Source: Streptosporangium sp. NBC_01495
GTDB taxonomy: Bacteria > Actinomycetota > Actinomycetes > Streptosporangiales > Streptosporangiaceae
Direction: 5' to 3'
NCBI RefSeq assembly: GCF_036250735.1
Contig: NZ_CP109430.1
Span: forward strand, 3,782,001-3,846,000
DNA length: 64,000 nucleotides
In this document: piece by piece, positions 26,179 through 33,610 of the stretch
How the letters are laid out: each line of letters opens with the position of its first letter
Numbering within the stretch: position 1 is the first letter of the stretch
The notes under the pieces: generated by a model
The model's database searches: none
What the model was told of the DNA's origin: nothing
The model's input: only the letters and a program-made list of their open reading frames with translations
Program-made: the position numbers and the translations under genes

Positions 26179-26715
26179 ATGACGGATAGGAGCGTTCCGG
26201 CGGGAACGGGCGATGATACGAGGACGCTCGAGGTCAGCTGGGCCGACCCTCGTGCGGTCGCTCTGCGCGCGTCCCAGCTGTCGCGGGACGAACTGCTGAA
26301 GAGCATGGTCTCCGGAGCTCTGCCGAATCCGCCCATAGCCCAGCTGTTGAATTTCCGGGTCGTGGAGGCCGAGGTGGGCCGGGTGGTCGTGGAACTCGTG
26401 CCGGATGAGCGGCACGAGAACGTCATCGGCCTGGTCGCCGGGGGAGTGGCGGCCTCCTGCCTGGACGCCGCGATGTGGATCGCCGTCCAGTCGTCGCTGG
26501 TGGACGGGTCGATGGTGAGCACCGTGAACATGAACCTGCATTTCATCCGGCGGCTGTCCCGGGAATCGGGGCCGGTGCGTGCGGTGGCGCGGACGCTTCA
26601 CATGGGCCGGTCGACGGCGACCGCCGAGTCCTGGCTGGAGGACGCTTCGGGGCGGCGATACGCGCATGCCACCGCGAGCTTTCTGCGGATGGGGGTAGCT
26701 GACGATCACCGGTGA
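26179..26715 (+). CDS. PaaI-like hotdog-fold acyl-CoA/ACP thioesterase
   Basis: 178 residues. The central segment HENVIGLVAGGVAASCLDAA (about residues 75-94) matches the PaaI/YdiI hotdog pattern, a glycine-rich turn followed by a helix with an acidic residue (here Asp in CLDAA); the usual HGG is replaced by AGG. Family members hydrolyse acyl-CoA or acyl carrier protein thioesters. The gene begins 34 bp after the PKS stop, with a GAGAAGG ribosome site, so it is probably in the same transcript. A role in removing stalled chains or releasing a polyketide chain is inference. Most PKS clusters use an alpha/beta-hydrolase type II thioesterase for editing, so a hotdog enzyme here is less usual. A primary-metabolism thioesterase is the alternative. 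Confidence 0.75.
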   Translation: MTDRSVPAGTGDDTRTLEVSWADPRAVALRASQLSRDELLKSMVSGALPNPPIAQLLNFRVVEAEVGRVVVELVPDERHENVIGLVAGGVAASCLDAAMWIAVQSSLVDGSMVSTVNMNLHFIRRLSRESGPVRAVARTLHMGRSTATAESWLEDASGRRYAHATASFLRMGVADDHR

Positions 26716-26721
26716 CACCCT

Positions 26722-26754
26722 CATGGAGTTCAACCGAGCGGGGCGAGCTCCATG
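26722..26754 (+). terminator. Possible hairpin terminator after the thioesterase gene
   Basis: Ten-base arms (26722-26731 and 26745-26754, nine of ten positions pairing) are separated by 13 bases and followed by GCGTTT. It lies 7 bp after the thioesterase stop. There is no long T tract, which is common for actinomycete terminators. Confidence 0.45.
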
Positions 26755-26787
26755 GCGTTTGCCAGGGTCATGGATCAAGCGCAACAC

Positions 26788-26810
26788 TGACACCGGTTAA
26801 ACCGGTGTCA
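26788..26810. promoter_or_regulatory. Perfect palindromic operator candidate before the NTF2-like gene
   Basis: The 11-base arm TGACACCGGTT and its exact reverse complement flank a single A. It ends 19 bp before the ATG at 26830, just ahead of the ribosome site GAGAGGG. A related half-site, GGTGACACC, occurs at 26711-26719. Such a dyad suits a dimeric repressor of this gene. No regulator gene sits next to it, so the binding protein is unknown. Confidence 0.6.
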
Positions 26811-26829
26811 AGTGAGAGGGAGTACGGCG

Positions 26830-27225
26830 ATGGGCCCTGAGCGTGAGTCGATCGAACGTGAGCTGATCGAACTGTCCGAACGGGCCTGGGAGGCCAACAG
26901 GAACGGCGAGGCGAAGTTCTACGACCGCTTTCTCACCGAGGTGCCACTGAGCGTGTCGCCGTGGGGGATCGTGGACGACCGGGAGGCGATCTTGAAAGGG
27001 TTCGCCGAGAACCGCAACCCGTACACGCGCACGGATCTGAGTGACCACCGGGTGACCGTGCTGGGCGAAGGCGGCGCGGTCCACACCGTCACCGTGGAGA
27101 TCGACGTGCTCGTCAACGGCACGGACAAGCAGACCATGAAGGTCTTCGCCACCACCGCGCTGACCCGCCGCGACGGCGAATGGAAGGCCGCCCTGTTCCA
27201 GATCACCCCGGCGCCCGCCCGCTGA
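26830..27225 (+). CDS. NTF2-like / SnoaL-fold protein
   Basis: 131 residues. I chose ATG 26830 because GAGAGGG lies about ten bases upstream; a GTG at 26812 is in frame but has no ribosome site. The pattern of an N-terminal helix rich in Glu and Arg, a mid-protein aspartate run (WGIVDDREAI), and a C-terminal beta-sheet ending in TRRDGEWKAALFQITP is typical of the DUF4440/SnoaL-like NTF2 fold. Family members include polyketide cyclases, isomerases and non-enzymatic ligand binders, so the exact role is open. Its position beside the PKS makes tailoring of the polyketide possible. Its 3' end overlaps the convergent chimeric gene by 23 bp. Confidence 0.7.
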   Translation: MGPERESIERELIELSERAWEANRNGEAKFYDRFLTEVPLSVSPWGIVDDREAILKGFAENRNPYTRTDLSDHRVTVLGEGGAVHTVTVEIDVLVNGTDKQTMKVFATTALTRRDGEWKAALFQITPAPAR

Positions 27226-28516
27226 GGCGCGTCCTTCTCAGCGGTTCCGCGTTGGGCGTGGCACCGTGCAGGTTGACGTAGAGCAGGCCGTCGGGAAACC
27301 GCTCGGCGACGCCGCGCGCGGCGTGCACGGCCAGCGCCGACTTGCCCGTCCCGCCCGCGCCGACGATGGCGACCCTCCTCGGCCCAGGCCCGTCTCCCGT
27401 CAGCACGTTGTGAAGGAAGCGCAGCTCACTCCGGCGGCCGGTGAACGTGGTCACGTTCACCGGAAGCTCCGCGGGGACCGGAGGACCGTCACGGTCGCCG
27501 TCCGCCCGTGTCACCTCGTGCGCGGCGGGAGCGACCATCACCCTGGCCGCACCGGGGGAGAGGGCCAGCCCCGGGTCGTCGGAGAGGATGGCCTGGTGCA
27601 GGCGGCGCAACTCGCCGCCGGGGTCTACACCCAGCTCGTCACGGAGCAGCGTGACGACGCTCCCGTACGCCTGCAGCGCCTCGGCCTGCCGCCCGCATCG
27701 ATGCAGCGCGAGCATCAACTGGGCCCAGAACCGTTCGCATAACGGGTGCGTGGCCGTGATCGTCCGGATCTCGGTGACCAGCTCGCCGAGGCGGTCGTGC
27801 CAGCGGCCGACGTCGAACCAGCGCGCCTGTACCCGTAGGTGCTCCTCGGCCAGCACGGCCGCGGCGCGCCATCCGGAGAGGGTGACCACCGGCGAGGGCA
27901 GGGGGTGGGTCCAGGAATCGCCGCTGCCGGGCAGTTGGAGTGCGTGGGCGACGGCCGCGGCGATCCGTTCGTGTCCGAGGGGGCCGGCGTGGAGCCGGTC
28001 CTGGCTCCACAGTCGCGGGTCGGTGACGACCGGGTGGTGGGAGGTTTCGGCGACGACGACCCCGTGGCGGTGGGCCGCGGCGCGGATGCGGTGGTTGAGC
28101 GCGGCGACACGGGGGCTGAGCGGCCGGGCGAGCGGGGTGATCCTCGCGATGTCGGGGAAGGTGAGGGTCGCCACGTGGGCGCCCTGTGCGGTGAGCGCGG
28201 CGAACATCGCCTCCAGGTGGCCGGCCACCTCGTCGGCGTCGAACCGGGGCCGGAGCAGGTCGTTGACTCCGGCGACGACGGTGGCCAGGTCGGGGCGCAG
28301 GGCGAGGGCGGGGCCAAGTTGTTCGGCGTGGACCTGGGCGGCGAGGTGTCCGCGTACGGCCAGGTTGGCGTACTGGAGAGTGGGGCCGCCCGCCGCGAGC
28401 CGTTCGGCGAGCCGGTCGGCCCATCCGCGCGGGCCGGTGCTGTCGTCGCCGTCGCCGAGCCCTTCGGTTTGGCTGTCGCCCAGGGCGACGTAGCGCAGGT
28501 AGTCACCGCCGGGCAT
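27203..28516 (-). CDS. Chimeric gene: SGNH hydrolase joined to truncated BTAD/NB-ARC regulator
   Basis: 437 residues. Residues 5-210 are a GDSL/SGNH hydrolase: ALGDSQTEG (nucleophile Ser), GVNDLL (Asn block), and DRLHAGPLGH (Asp/His pair). At about residue 215, in a GWRAAA tract, the sequence becomes a BTAD helical repeat as in AfsR/SARP regulators (HPLCERFWAQLMLALHRCGRQ, RDELGVDPGGELRRLHQAIL). Residues about 335-420 begin an NB-ARC ATPase with P-loop GAGGTGKSA. The protein stops 20 residues after LYVNLHGATP, where complete regulators continue for several hundred residues, and no DNA-binding domain is present. I read it as a recombination product and probable decayed regulator; a new functional fusion cannot be excluded. 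It starts inside the end of the DUF2867-like gene (14-bp overlap). Confidence 0.75.
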   Translation of the reverse strand: MPGGDYLRYVALGDSQTEGLGDGDDSTGPRGWADRLAERLAAGGPTLQYANLAVRGHLAAQVHAEQLGPALALRPDLATVVAGVNDLLRPRFDADEVAGHLEAMFAALTAQGAHVATLTFPDIARITPLARPLSPRVAALNHRIRAAAHRHGVVVAETSHHPVVTDPRLWSQDRLHAGPLGHERIAAAVAHALQLPGSGDSWTHPLPSPVVTLSGWRAAAVLAEEHLRVQARWFDVGRWHDRLGELVTEIRTITATHPLCERFWAQLMLALHRCGRQAEALQAYGSVVTLLRDELGVDPGGELRRLHQAILSDDPGLALSPGAARVMVAPAAHEVTRADGDRDGPPVPAELPVNVTTFTGRRSELRFLHNVLTGDGPGPRRVAIVGAGGTGKSALAVHAARGVAERFPDGLLYVNLHGATPNAEPLRRTRLSGRAPG

Positions 28517-29201
28517 GAGAGGTCCGCCTTTCCCGCAGGATCGCGGCGCTCTGGCGGCACCGGACTCGGCTGCCCTGCTCGAAGGCGAGGCCGCGCAGGC
28601 GGGTCAGGTAGGGGCCGATCCGTTCACCGTGGCGCAGGAACTCCTCCCCGCTCCTGTCTCCACGCATCCGCCGCGGCAGCCCGCCGAACAGTTCGGCCTT
28701 CGCGTCGGCGAAGGCGGCTCGCTCCGTGAGCTGTGCGATCCTTGCCGCGGCGTCGCGGAGCAGCCCGGGTACCAGTCGGCGATGGACGGCGGACAGGGGA
28801 GGCCACACGCTATGGCCCAGGCGCCGGTCATAGCGCAGGAAGGTCCCCAGTGACACCCGCCCATCGGCTGTCTGTACAAGGAGGTTGCCGGTCAGAAACC
28901 AGGAAGCGGCCTCGAGCCGGATCCAGTCTTCGCCCCGTTCGCCGATCTGCCATCCGGCCACGGTGTCCGGTGATCGCCCTCGGGCGAGCCGGAGACCGAG
29001 GAGACCGCGCCAGATCAGCTGTTCCGCGACGCTGGGGACGTCGCCGAACATGGCCCGAGCCCACTGCTCCGGTGTCGCGTCCGCATCCGTGGAGAGGGTG
29101 AAGTGGTCGGCGTAGTCGATGTCGGACAACGAACTGAGCGCGCGGACGGATTCGGGGAGGTTGTGCGTCCCCACGACACTGTCAACGAGGCCGACGGCCA
29201 T
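28503..29201 (-). CDS. DUF2867-like protein
   Basis: 232 residues from ATG 29201, chosen because GGAGAC lies seven bases upstream; an ATG at 29219 is possible but would sit against the operator with a weaker ribosome site. Residues 20-155 match the DUF2867 pattern: SLSDIDYADHF, WARAMFGDVP, a GLLGLRLARG segment and a WPPLSAVHRRLVP end. The function of this family is unknown; it resembles SRPBCC-type ligand-binding proteins in size and layout, which is only a suggestion. The last 75 residues are Arg-rich and do not look like the family, so the 3' end may be altered. It is divergent from a TetR gene and probably repressed by it. Confidence 0.65.
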   Translation of the reverse strand: MAVGLVDSVVGTHNLPESVRALSSLSDIDYADHFTLSTDADATPEQWARAMFGDVPSVAEQLIWRGLLGLRLARGRSPDTVAGWQIGERGEDWIRLEAASWFLTGNLLVQTADGRVSLGTFLRYDRRLGHSVWPPLSAVHRRLVPGLLRDAAARIAQLTERAAFADAKAELFGGLPRRMRGDRSGEEFLRHGERIGPYLTRLRGLAFEQGSRVRCRQSAAILRERRTSHARR

Positions 29202-29220
29202 CTCACTGTCTCCGTTCATG

Positions 29221-29270
29221 TATACGCCACCGTATAGACTGAGGTTAGCCCGTTTATACGGTGGCGTATA
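29221..29270. promoter_or_regulatory. Twin TetR-type operators in the divergent promoter region
   Basis: Two 16-bp sites at 29221-29236 and 29255-29270 are exact reverse complements of each other. Each is itself a dyad: TATACG, four bases, CGTATA. They sit between the DUF2867-like gene (minus) and the TetR gene (plus). The AT-rich arms stand out in this GC-rich DNA. The likely ligand is the TetR protein encoded at 29300. Confidence 0.8.
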
Positions 29271-29299
29271 TGCGGTGGAGAGGTGAGGCGGGACACATC

Positions 29300-29872
29300 G
29301 TGGGCGCAATTCGCACGTCGCGTGACAGGTGGATCGAGGAGGGGCTGCGGGCGCTGGCCGTCGGCGGCCCGGATGCCGTCCGCGTCGAGGCGCTGGCGAA
29401 GAAGCTCGGCGTCACGAAAGGCGGGTTCTACGGATCCTTCGCCGACCGCGACGCGCTGCTGAAGGCGATGCTGGACGTCTGGGAACGAGAGAGCACCGAT
29501 GAGGTGATCGACCGCATCGAGCGCGAGGGCGGCGACCCGAGGGCCAAAATCCAACGCGCGGGCGTCCTCACCTTCTCCAGCGACCGCCTGCTGCCCATCG
29601 ACCTCGCGATCCGAGACTGGGCCCGGCGCGACGAGGCGGTCGCCGAGCGCTTGCGACGGGTGGACAACCGGCGCATGGCGCTGCTGCGCGAGATGATCGG
29701 CACCTTCTGCTCCGATGCCGACGAGGTCGAGGCCCGCAGCATGCTCGCCTTCTGCGTGGCGATCGGTGCGCACTTCCTCGCCGCCGACCACGGCGACCGC
29801 ACCCGAGCTCAGGTCCTTGCCCGCGCCGCCGACCTGCTGCTCAACCGCCCCCGCAAAGACCACAGCCACTAA
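29300..29872 (+). CDS. TetR-family transcriptional regulator
   Basis: 190 residues from GTG 29300, preceded by GAGGCGGGA. An ATG at 29270 in the same frame lies within the second operator and is less likely. The N-terminal helix-turn-helix is clear: RDRWIEEGLRAL, then VEALAKKLGVTKGGFYGSFADRDALL. The remaining residues form the helical ligand-binding domain, with no recognisable ligand motif. It probably represses itself and the divergent DUF2867-like gene through the twin operators between them. Confidence 0.9.
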   Translation: MGAIRTSRDRWIEEGLRALAVGGPDAVRVEALAKKLGVTKGGFYGSFADRDALLKAMLDVWERESTDEVIDRIEREGGDPRAKIQRAGVLTFSSDRLLPIDLAIRDWARRDEAVAERLRRVDNRRMALLREMIGTFCSDADEVEARSMLAFCVAIGAHFLAADHGDRTRAQVLARAADLLLNRPRKDHSH

Positions 29873-30060
29873 CCACCTCGGCACCGACGGGGTTCCAGCG
29901 AGTGTTGGGCGGCGGTTTTGTCGGGGGGCTGTCGTAGCGTCGGTAGCCACGACCGTGGCGGGCATGTCGTGGACGGAGCCGGCTCCGATCCCGCTCGGAC
30001 GATCGGGAATGTGGCCGCGGTGCCGACACGGATCGGTGCCAAGGCCGGAGAGGAACGCCG

Positions 30061-31176
30061 ATGAGTGGTGTACGCGTACTGGTTGGCACGCGCAAGGGCG
30101 CGTTCATCCTGACGTCGGACGGCAGGCGCGAGCGGTGGGACATCAGTGGCCCCCACTTCGGGGGCTGGGAGATCTACCATCTCACGGGATCCCCCGCCGA
30201 TCCGTCTCGGCTGTACATGTCGCAGTCCGGCGGCTGGTTCGGGCAGTTGATCCAGCGTTCCGACGACGGCGGCGCGACGTGGGAGGCGGTCGGCAACCAG
30301 TTCCGGTACGAGGGCGTCCCCGGCACTCACCAGTGGTACGACGGCACGCCGCACCCGTGGGAGTTCACCCGGGTCTGGCATCTCGAGCCGTCGCCGACCG
30401 ATCCGGACACGGTTTACGCCGGGGTCGAGGATGCGGCCCTGTTCCGCTCGACGGACGGCGGGCAGACCTGGCAGGAGCTGTCCGGGCTGCGCGAGCATCG
30501 CTCGGGGCCTTCCTGGCAGCCGGGTGCCGGTGGGATGTGCCTGCACACGATCGTCCCGGACCCGCGTGATCCCGGGCGTATCGTCGTGGCGATCTCGGCC
30601 GCGGGTGTGTTCAGGACGGACGACGCCGGCAAGAGCTGGCAGCCGATGAATCGCGGTCTGCGGTCCGAGGGCATTCCCGACCCGGACGCCGAGGCCGGCC
30701 ACTGCGTCCACCACATCGCGACGCACCCGTCGCGTCCAGAGGTGCTCTTCATGCAGAAACACTGGGACGTCATGCGCAGTGACGACGCCGGCGGGTCGTG
30801 GTACGAGATCAGCGGTGACCTGCCCAGCGACTTCGGATTCCCGATCGCGGTCCACGCGCACGAGCCGGACACCGTCTACGTCGTTCCGATCAAGAGCGAC
30901 TCGGAGCACTACCCGCCCGAGGGAAGGCTGCGCGTCTACCGCAGCCGGACGGGCGGGAACGAATGGGAGCCGCTCACCAGGGGGCTGCCGCAGAGCCACT
31001 GCTACGTCAACGTGCTGCGCGACGCGATGGCCGTCGACTCGCTGGACTCGTGCGGCGTCTACTTCGGTACGACCGGCGGCCAGGTGTACGCGTCGGCCGA
31101 CGCCGGCGACGGCTGGGCGCCCATCGCCCGGGATCTTCCGGCCGTGCTGTCCGTCGAAGTCCAGACGCTGCCATGA
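30061..31176 (+). CDS. BNR/Asp-box repeat beta-propeller protein
   Basis: 371 residues. At least five Asp-box motifs (S-x-D-x-G-x-T-W type) are visible: [32 protein letters not shown] and SADAGDGW, spaced as in sialidase-like or sortilin-like beta-propellers. No signal peptide is seen, so it is probably cytoplasmic. No sialidase arginine triad is obvious and no enzymatic activity can be assigned. The stop overlaps the start of a MoaD/ThiS-like gene as ATGA, so the two are translationally coupled and probably act together. ATG 30061 is preceded by GGAGAGGAAC. Confidence 0.8.
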   Translation: MSGVRVLVGTRKGAFILTSDGRRERWDISGPHFGGWEIYHLTGSPADPSRLYMSQSGGWFGQLIQRSDDGGATWEAVGNQFRYEGVPGTHQWYDGTPHPWEFTRVWHLEPSPTDPDTVYAGVEDAALFRSTDGGQTWQELSGLREHRSGPSWQPGAGGMCLHTIVPDPRDPGRIVVAISAAGVFRTDDAGKSWQPMNRGLRSEGIPDPDAEAGHCVHHIATHPSRPEVLFMQKHWDVMRSDDAGGSWYEISGDLPSDFGFPIAVHAHEPDTVYVVPIKSDSEHYPPEGRLRVYRSRTGGNEWEPLTRGLPQSHCYVNVLRDAMAVDSLDSCGVYFGTTGGQVYASADAGDGWAPIARDLPAVLSVEVQTLP

Positions 31177-31469
31177 TCCGTGTCGTGCTCCCTGCGCATC
31201 TGCGGAACCTCGCGCGGGTCGAGAGCGAGGTGACGCTCCACATTCGGGGGCAGGCCACGCAACGCTCGGTCCTCGACGCGCTCGAGGCCCGCTATCCGAT
31301 GTTGCGCGGGACGATCCGTGATCACGTCACGCAGCGGCGCCGACCGTTCGTGCGGTTCTTCGCCTGCGAGCGAGACCTGTCCCACGAGCCGCCGGACGCC
31401 CCGTTGCCCGAGCCGGTCGCGACGGGGGCCGAGCCGTTCATGGTCGTGGGTGCCATGGCGGGCGGGTAG
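31173..31469 (+). CDS. MoaD/ThiS-like small sulfur-carrier protein
   Basis: 98 residues. It has the beta-grasp layout: [15 protein letters not shown], a [10 protein letters not shown] helix, and a C terminus ending in Ala-Gly-Gly. The Gly-Gly end is what E1-like enzymes adenylate and thiocarboxylate in MoaD/ThiS proteins. No E1-like, MoaE or ThiG gene is nearby, so a molybdopterin or thiazole role is not supported locally. The ATGA overlap with the BNR-repeat gene argues that the propeller protein is its partner. The target of any sulfur transfer is unknown. Confidence 0.8.
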   Translation: MIRVVLPAHLRNLARVESEVTLHIRGQATQRSVLDALEARYPMLRGTIRDHVTQRRRPFVRFFACERDLSHEPPDAPLPEPVATGAEPFMVVGAMAGG

Positions 31470-31626
31470 GCACCGGCACCGCCCCCCGTGGAAAACTTCG
31501 CCGCCGGCCTGTGCGCGCCGATCGTGGCCGAGGCGTGCCAGGTGGGTCCGGGCATCGTCGACACCCGCGCCGTCCACGGGCCTTCGGACCACATGTCCCG
31601 CCACACCACCGGCCCGGCCGTCGCGG

Positions 31627-32550
31627 TCATTCCGCGTGCCGGCGTGCCCGTCTCACCTCGCGGTCGATCGCCCAGGCGTCCGCCACCGGGCCCACGTGCC
31701 CGAGCTTGTCGGGGTTGATCACCGAGCGGATCGTCTGGATCTGCCCGTCGAGTACGTCGAGCGCCAGGACGTGGAGCACCCTGCCGTCCCGGTCGCGGAA
31801 GATCGCGCCCGGCTCGCCGTTGACCTCGTGCGGCTCGAACGTCACGTCGACCCGGGCCATCCGGGGGAAGAGGAGGGCGAGCAGCCGGGCCACGTTCTCG
31901 GCGCCGACGACGGCCCTGGCCAGCTGCGGGGCCTTGCCGCCGCCGTCACCGACCATCGACACGTCGGCGGCGAGCAGGTCGCGCAGGCCGGCGACGTCGC
32001 CCTCGCGGAGGGCGTCGAAGAACCGCGACGCCAGTTCCTCCCGCTCCTCGCGGACCGCTTCGAAGCGCGGCCGCCCGGCCTCCATGTGCCGCCGCGCCCG
32101 CACCAGCAGCTGCCGGCACGCCGCCTCCGACCGCCCCACCGCCGTGGCGACCTCGTCGAAGCCGAAGCCGAACACCTCCCGCAGCACGAACACCGCCCGC
32201 TCCAGCGGGCTGAGCCGCTCCAGCAGCAGCAACGCCGCCATCGACACCGAGTCGGCCAGCTCCACCGACCGCGCCGGATCCTGGTACGGATCGCTCAGCA
32301 GCGGCTCGGGAAACCAGGGGCCCACGTACTCCTCCCGCCGTACCCGCGCGGAGCGCAGCACGTCGATCGAGATCCGCGTCACCGCGGCCGACAGGAGGGC
32401 CTTGGTCGACGTGGGCCGGGTCTCCAGGCCGTCATAGCGCAGCCATGTCTCCTGCACCGCGTCCTCGGCCTCACCCACACTGCCCAGAATCCGATAGGCG
32501 ATCGAGAACAGCAGCGGCCGCAGCTCCTCGAACTCCTCGACCTCGCTCAC
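31627..32550 (-). CDS. sigJ: ECF41-type RNA polymerase sigma factor (SigJ-like) with SnoaL-like C-terminal domain
   Basis: 307 residues from GTG 32550, chosen for the GAGAGGGG site upstream. Region 2 is seen in LFSIAYRILGSVGEAEDAVQETWLRY, and region 4 in LSPLERAVFVLREVFGFGFDEVATAVGRSEAACRQLLVRAR. Residues about 165-300 form a SnoaL-like domain with the two ECF41 hallmarks DGGGK and NPDKL, which in studied members control sigma activity without an anti-sigma factor. Typical of ECF41 loci, the neighbour upstream is a carboxymuconolactone decarboxylase-like gene, whose promoter carries the ECF41 consensus. The sigma gene itself has no such motif in the 125 bp upstream; it may be co-transcribed with that gene. 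Confidence 0.92.
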   Translation of the reverse strand: MSEVEEFEELRPLLFSIAYRILGSVGEAEDAVQETWLRYDGLETRPTSTKALLSAAVTRISIDVLRSARVRREEYVGPWFPEPLLSDPYQDPARSVELADSVSMAALLLLERLSPLERAVFVLREVFGFGFDEVATAVGRSEAACRQLLVRARRHMEAGRPRFEAVREEREELASRFFDALREGDVAGLRDLLAADVSMVGDGGGKAPQLARAVVGAENVARLLALLFPRMARVDVTFEPHEVNGEPGAIFRDRDGRVLHVLALDVLDGQIQTIRSVINPDKLGHVGPVADAWAIDREVRRARRHAE

Positions 32551-32675
32551 TTGAACCCCTCTCGCCGGCGCGGGCGTCTTCTGATGATCATCCTGGTCAC
32601 CGGCACGCCAGGGCGACGCCCCGGGCCGGAGGCTCGAAGCCCGCAGCCGGCCCCCGGGGCGGCTGCCGGCGCCGT

Positions 32676-33149
32676 TCAGTGGAACTGCCCGGCCACGTAG
32701 TCGCCGGCCGGCTGCCGGGTGATGATGTTCAGCCGGTTCGCCGTGTTCATGAAGGAGATCAGGATCACCAGGGCGGTGAGCTGCCCCTCGTCGTAGTGCT
32801 TGGCGGCGTACGCCCACGCCTCGTCGCCGACCCCGCCGGCCCCGTCCGCGACCCGGGTCCCCTCCTCCGCCAATCTCAGCGCGGCACGCTCGGCCTCGGT
32901 GAAGACCGTGGCCTCCCGCCACGCCGCGACCAGGTTCAGCCGCACCGAGGTCTCGCCGGCGGCGGCGGCCTCCTTGGTGTGCATGTCGAGACATACGGCG
33001 CAGCCGTTGATCTGGCTCACCCGAAGCGCCACCAGTTCCTGCGTGGTGGCCGGCAGCGGCAGGTCCTTGAGCGCTTTGCCCGCCGACATGAAGTGCTTGA
33101 TGACCTTGCCGACGCTCGGGTCGGCGAAGTAGTTCAGTCGCGCGTCCAT
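32676..33149 (-). CDS. AhpD-like / carboxymuconolactone decarboxylase family protein
   Basis: 157 residues. It has the AhpD-type redox motif CAVCLDMH (two Cys three apart with a following His) near residue 49, in a helical carboxymuconolactone decarboxylase fold. Members are peroxidase-like disulfide reductants. It lies upstream of the ECF41 sigma gene on the same strand, the arrangement by which ECF41 targets were originally recognised. The promoter 40 bp upstream matches the ECF41 consensus exactly. Confidence 0.9.
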   Translation of the reverse strand: MDARLNYFADPSVGKVIKHFMSAGKALKDLPLPATTQELVALRVSQINGCAVCLDMHTKEAAAAGETSVRLNLVAAWREATVFTEAERAALRLAEEGTRVADGAGGVGDEAWAYAAKHYDEGQLTALVILISFMNTANRLNIITRQPAGDYVAGQFH

Positions 33150-33189
33150 GATGTTCTCCTCCGCGGTCGTTGACGGCTACACCTCCTGA

Positions 33190-33216
33190 GACGAGGTAGC
33201 CCGGCCCCCTGTGACA
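33190..33216 (-). promoter_or_regulatory. ECF41 promoter of the AhpD-like gene
   Basis: Read on the minus strand, TGTCACA (33216-33210) is followed by exactly 16 bases and then CGTC (33193-33190). This is the published ECF41 promoter form, TGTCACA-N16-CGTC. The AhpD-like ATG is at 33149, about 40 bp downstream, and AGGAGGT (33187-33181) lies just after the -10 element. Confidence 0.88.
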
Positions 33217-33350
33217 CGGACGGATGTGACCTGTGTCTCCCGGCAGCCCCCGGAAGGCCGTCCGGGGAGGGTGTCCAGGGCTCGCGTAGGGGAGGCGTCA
33301 AGCCTTGGGGCCGGGGCGTATGGAACCCGTCAAGACACGCAAGAAGGGCG

Positions 33351-33392
33351 GAAAACAGCGGTTTTCTTACTTATGTCCCACCCGTCGGGTGG
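33351..33392. promoter_or_regulatory. Two small dyads in the kdp leader
   Basis: GAAAAC-AGCG-GTTTTC (33351-33366) is an AT-rich dyad in otherwise GC-rich DNA; CCACCC-GTC-GGGTGG (33378-33392) can form a short hairpin. Both precede the first small kdp ORF at 33425. The first could be a binding site for a regulator such as KdpE; this is inference. No c-di-AMP riboswitch was recognised here. Confidence 0.4.
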
Positions 33393-33424
33393 TGACGGAC
33401 AAACCCCGGATTCGAGGAGTGGGG

Positions 33425-33508
33425 ATGGCAGACGTCATCTTCGTCGCCCTGACGGTCGCGGTTTTCGTGATCCTCGGGCTGGTCGTCAGGGCGGTGGAAC
33501 GGTTGTGA
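33425..33508 (+). CDS. Small membrane peptide upstream of kdpF
   Basis: 27 residues: a short start, one hydrophobic segment (VIFVALTVAVFVILGLVV) and a charged end (RAVERL). GAGGAG lies five bases before ATG 33425. Its stop overlaps the kdpF GTG as GTGA, which argues that it is translated and coupled to kdpF. It may be a second KdpF-like small subunit that stabilises the KdpA-KdpB complex in the membrane, but no function is established from the sequence. Confidence 0.7.
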   Translation: MADVIFVALTVAVFVILGLVVRAVERL

Positions 33509-33594
33509 ACGCCGTCAACGCCACCGGTCTGGTCGTGGTCGCCGCTTTGGTGATCTTCATGGTCGCGGCCCTGCTCTTCCCGGAGCGCTTCTGA
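33505..33594 (+). CDS. kdpF: K+-transporting ATPase KdpF subunit
   Basis: 29 residues, start GTG 33505. One transmembrane segment ([19 protein letters not shown]) and a short PERF tail fit KdpF, a lipid-like stabiliser of the KdpABC complex. It lies directly before kdpA with a 16-bp gap. Confidence 0.85.
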   Translation: MNAVNATGLVVVAALVIFMVAALLFPERF

Positions 33595-33610
33595 TGACGG
33601 AGCGCTTCCG

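Noticed and set aside
27203..28516. Functional SARP regulator of the PKS cluster
   Set aside because: The DNA-binding OmpR-type domain is missing and the NB-ARC part is cut, so it cannot act as a normal SARP activator.
33217..33424. c-di-AMP (ydaO) riboswitch before kdp
   Set aside because: The conserved ydaO sequence blocks could not be found; only small dyads are present.
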